64,000 nucleotides of DNA from Actinoallomurus bryophytorum (lineage in GTDB: Bacteria > Actinomycetota > Actinomycetes > Streptosporangiales > Streptosporangiaceae). The translations under genes were made by a program, and so were the position numbers. Below the pieces are notes generated by a model that saw only the letters and a program-made list of their open reading frames with translations, was not told the DNA's origin and did not search any database. This document shows positions 61,648 through 64,000 of the stretch, one piece after another (within the stretch, counting starts at the first letter, position 1; each line of letters starts with the position of its first letter). The stretch covers positions 2,046,001-2,110,000 of the forward strand of contig NZ_VFOZ01000001.1 in the NCBI RefSeq assembly GCF_006716425.1, read 5' to 3'.

Positions 61648-63801
61648 TCACCGCCCGTCGACCGTGGTCAGGCCGTCTTCACCCGCGACCTGGAGGCGAC
61701 CGTCGACGAAGGCCACCGCCAATGGAGTCTGCGGAACCTTGACCTCGCCGGCGAGCTCGCCCGCGGGCAGGCGCCAGAGTCGTACGGCTCCGTCCTCGGC
61801 GGCGACCGCGAGATCGTTCTCCTCGAAGCACAACCCACGGACCGGCCCGTCGTTGCCGGGCAGCAGTGCGACCTGCGCGCCGGTGACGGCGTCCCACACC
61901 CGCACGACGCCGTCGTAACTCGCCGAGGCGAGTCGATCGCGGCCGAACGCCAGCGCGTACACGGGGTACATGTGGCCATGGATCGCCAGCAACGGCCGGC
62001 CGGATACGGCGTCCCACGTCCGTACGACCCGGTCATATCCCCCTGAAGCGATCACGCTGCGGCCGCCGACCGTGCCCGTCGCCAGGGCCGCGACTCCGGC
62101 GGTGTGGCCCAGCAGCCGGGCCCGGGGAACACCGGACCGCGCGTCCCAGGTCCGTACGGTGGCGTCCGCGCCACCGGAGACCAGGAGGTCGCCGGCGAAC
62201 GTCAGCGCGAGAACCGGCGCGGTGTGCGGTGTCGGAACCTGGATCTCGTCGCCGGTACCGGTGTCGTGGATCCGCACCGTGCCGTCGTCGGTCCCGGAGA
62301 TGAGACCACCGGGCCCGAACGCGACCGAGGTGACCGCTCCTTCCGCCGCGGGGATCGTACGGGCGAGCGTCCCGTCGCTCCAGACCCGCAGCGAGCCGTC
62401 CTTGTAACCGGCGGCGACCAGGCTCCGGCCATCGGCCGAGGTCGTGGCCACACTGCTCGGGACCGGCCCGCGCGCGAGCACGGCGACCGGGGCGCCGGTC
62501 AGGGCCGCCCAGAGCCGTACGCTGCCGTCCATTCCGGCGGTGACGACGACCGGCTCGCCGTCCGCCTCGGAGAAGCCGATGGCGGTGAGCCAGTCGCTGT
62601 CCGCGGACCAGGCCGCCAGCGGCTCACCGGTGCTCGCGTCCCAGGTGCGGACGGTCCCGTCGAGCGAGCACGAGCCGACGACCGGACGGCCGCGGGTCGT
62701 GGTCAGCGCCACACCGGTGACCGTCCCCGTGTGCCCCTCCAGCGCGTGGAGCTCTTTCCCGCCGGGCAGTTCCCACAGCCGTACGACACCGTCCTGCCCG
62801 CCCGAGGCCAGCGACCCTCGGGGCCCGTCGGCCGCGAGCGCGCCGACCCGGCCGGTGTGACCGCGCAGCGCGCCGATGACGTCGTGGCCGGCGGCGTCCC
62901 GCACCTCGACGGTGCCGTCGCCGGTGCCCGCGCAGATGAGGTCGCGTCCCCTGACCCGGACGTGGCACACGCTCGTGACCCCGCCTTCGCCGACCGGGAT
63001 GGTCCCGAGATCGCCGGAGGTCCCGGCGGCCCAGATCCGGATGTCGCCGTCGTCTCCCGCCGTCAGCACGACCTGGCGGTCCGAGGCCATGCCCGCCGCC
63101 ACCGCGGTCACCGGCCCGCGATGCCCGGCCCGTGCGTGCAGCAGCCGGCCCGTACGCGCGTCGTGCACCCTGATCACCCGGTCGTCACCGGCCGTGGCGA
63201 GAAGGTCGCTCTCATCGTCGGCGAGGGCCGCGGCCCGTACCGCCGTCCGGCCGGGAAAGGACAGGGGGGTTCCGCCGTGGCGGAAGAAGATCTTGATGTC
63301 GCCGTGGACGACCGCGTACGCGGGTTCCCCGCCGACGGTGCCGAACGCCGCCGCGGCGGACGCCGCCTCGGGCCGCCCGATCTCCTGCACGCGCCCGTGG
63401 ACGACCGGCGGGAGCTCGTCCACGGTGGACCGCAGGGCTCCACCGCTGACCTGGCGTACGAGCGCGTCGAGAATCCGGAAGATCTCGCGGAGCGCCGGCT
63501 GGGCGGTGTCGTTCCAGCCGACCACGAGCGACCCGCCGGGCTCGACGACGAGCTCCCGGCGAGCGGCCCCCGGCGGGATCGGCCGCGGCTCGACCTCCGC
63601 GAACCCCGACCGGTCCAGCGCGTCGACGAGCCGCCGCCAAGCGGCCTGCTCGAGCCGTCCGCTCCAGGCACGGGACCCCACGGGGTCCCGATGGTCCAGC
63701 CGCAGGCCACCGTCCGCTCCAACGGTCAGGTCGAACCGGCCCGAAGCCTCGGTGGGGGCTCCCGAACGATAAGCGACCCGATCGGTGCCTCCGCCGACCA
63801 T
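61648..63801 (-). CDS. WD40-repeat protein with emfourin-like N-terminal domain
   Basis: The 717-residue product begins with an emfourin-like domain (about 8-110: FDLTVGADGGLRLDH, then LVVEPGGSLVVGWNDTAQ and REIFRILDALV). WD40 repeats of the GHTxxVxxLA...DGxVRxW type follow (about 13 repeats, about 165-710), so it probably folds into two propellers. Examples are GHTGRVGALA, SGGQDGVVRLWELPGG and SASYDGVVRVWDAVTG. No kinase domain or membrane segment is present. ATG 63801 has GAAGAAGGG upstream. It is convergent with the toxin operon. A scaffold function is the usual inference for such proteins. Confidence 0.85.
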   Translation of the reverse strand: MVGGGTDRVAYRSGAPTEASGRFDLTVGADGGLRLDHRDPVGSRAWSGRLEQAAWRRLVDALDRSGFAEVEPRPIPPGAARRELVVEPGGSLVVGWNDTAQPALREIFRILDALVRQVSGGALRSTVDELPPVVHGRVQEIGRPEAASAAAAFGTVGGEPAYAVVHGDIKIFFRHGGTPLSFPGRTAVRAAALADDESDLLATAGDDRVIRVHDARTGRLLHARAGHRGPVTAVAAGMASDRQVVLTAGDDGDIRIWAAGTSGDLGTIPVGEGGVTSVCHVRVRGRDLICAGTGDGTVEVRDAAGHDVIGALRGHTGRVGALAADGPRGSLASGGQDGVVRLWELPGGKELHALEGHTGTVTGVALTTTRGRPVVGSCSLDGTVRTWDASTGEPLAAWSADSDWLTAIGFSEADGEPVVVTAGMDGSVRLWAALTGAPVAVLARGPVPSSVATTSADGRSLVAAGYKDGSLRVWSDGTLARTIPAAEGAVTSVAFGPGGLISGTDDGTVRIHDTGTGDEIQVPTPHTAPVLALTFAGDLLVSGGADATVRTWDARSGVPRARLLGHTAGVAALATGTVGGRSVIASGGYDRVVRTWDAVSGRPLLAIHGHMYPVYALAFGRDRLASASYDGVVRVWDAVTGAQVALLPGNDGPVRGLCFEENDLAVAAEDGAVRLWRLPAGELAGEVKVPQTPLAVAFVDGRLQVAGEDGLTTVDGR

Positions 63802-64000
63802 GCGGCCACCCTTCTTCCCCGTTGAGCGATGTCGCGATCCGGCAGTCACATTACCCAGCCGTGCGCAGCCGGAGCCCCTCGTTTCAAGGAAGCCCGAACC
63901 ATGGCCCGGCAGGCGGCCGGACGCGTGGCGGGACCCCACGGCGACCGCACTCCCATGGACGTCTTGCCTGCTCAACGCCACGTTTGGCCCATTTCCCGGA

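Overview
The window is chromosomal DNA of a high-GC actinomycete. Codon third positions are overwhelmingly G or C, GTG and TTG starts are frequent, and leaderless promoters are common. The gene types (ESX/type VII secretion parts, a LAL-type LuxR regulator, furA-katG, MmyB-like XRE proteins, many TetR/MarR/ArsR regulators divergent from transporters) fit a Streptosporangiales- or Streptomyces-like soil organism. I cannot name the genus from sequence alone. I found no rRNA, complete tRNA, insertion sequence or CRISPR array.

Left part (1-21.5 kb): the window opens inside an ESX-type EccC ATPase gene, followed by a coupled mycosin gene whose product seems to have lost its catalytic serine and oxyanion asparagine. 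After a terminator come a 967-residue LAL regulator and a convergent DeoR regulator. Then there is a divergent pair (an unknown protein and an ECF sigma factor) and a leftward four-gene block. That block encodes a 973-residue Pro-rich protein with an ADP-ribosyltransferase-like end, an unknown 340-residue protein, a beta-helix/tandem CbxX-type AAA+ fusion, and a bulb-lectin protein, with overlapping genes and TTG starts. Divergent from it lies a second EccC-like ATPase whose two Walker A lysines are both arginine. A secreted HNH (DUF1524) nuclease and a GH25 muramidase lie tail to tail at the end.

Middle part (21.8-44.9 kb): a run of small stress, detoxification and efflux cassettes, most with a regulator divergent from or upstream of its target and a clear inverted-repeat operator between them. 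They are ArsR/SRPBCC/MFS, MarR/azoreductase, DUF5937-like HTH/MFS, TetR/quinone oxidoreductase, TetR/SnoaL-like and TetR/decayed MFS. Single genes are interspersed: a CX5R phosphatase, OsmC, GNATs, alpha/beta hydrolases, a methyltransferase, DUF2218, an orphan GAF histidine kinase, a DoxX-like protein, a secreted protein with 63-bp tandem repeats, and a PEP mutase-family enzyme. Two decayed genes are present, an MFS pump and a Nudix fragment.

Right part (44.9-64 kb): a five-gene ABC importer operon ends with a HAD phosphatase (2-aminoethylphosphonate or another phosphorylated solute is the best guess) and is divergent from a HutC/PhnF-type GntR regulator. Next come a DHFR-like reductase, a solitary argG with an ARG-box-like site, and furA-katG. 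The last block is an ESX-type polymorphic toxin operon: a YbaB-like protein, a 1501-residue WXG-like toxin with an internal metallopeptidase-like HExxH segment and a C-terminal GH-E nuclease, and a SuFu-family immunity protein. A WD40-repeat protein with an emfourin-like head is convergent with it.

The most unusual content is the set of ESX-linked parts that look catalytically altered or newly fused (pseudo-mycosin, Arg-Walker EccC paralog, beta-helix/AAA+ fusion, ART-like protein) on the same 60 kb as a complete ESX-type toxin/immunity operon.
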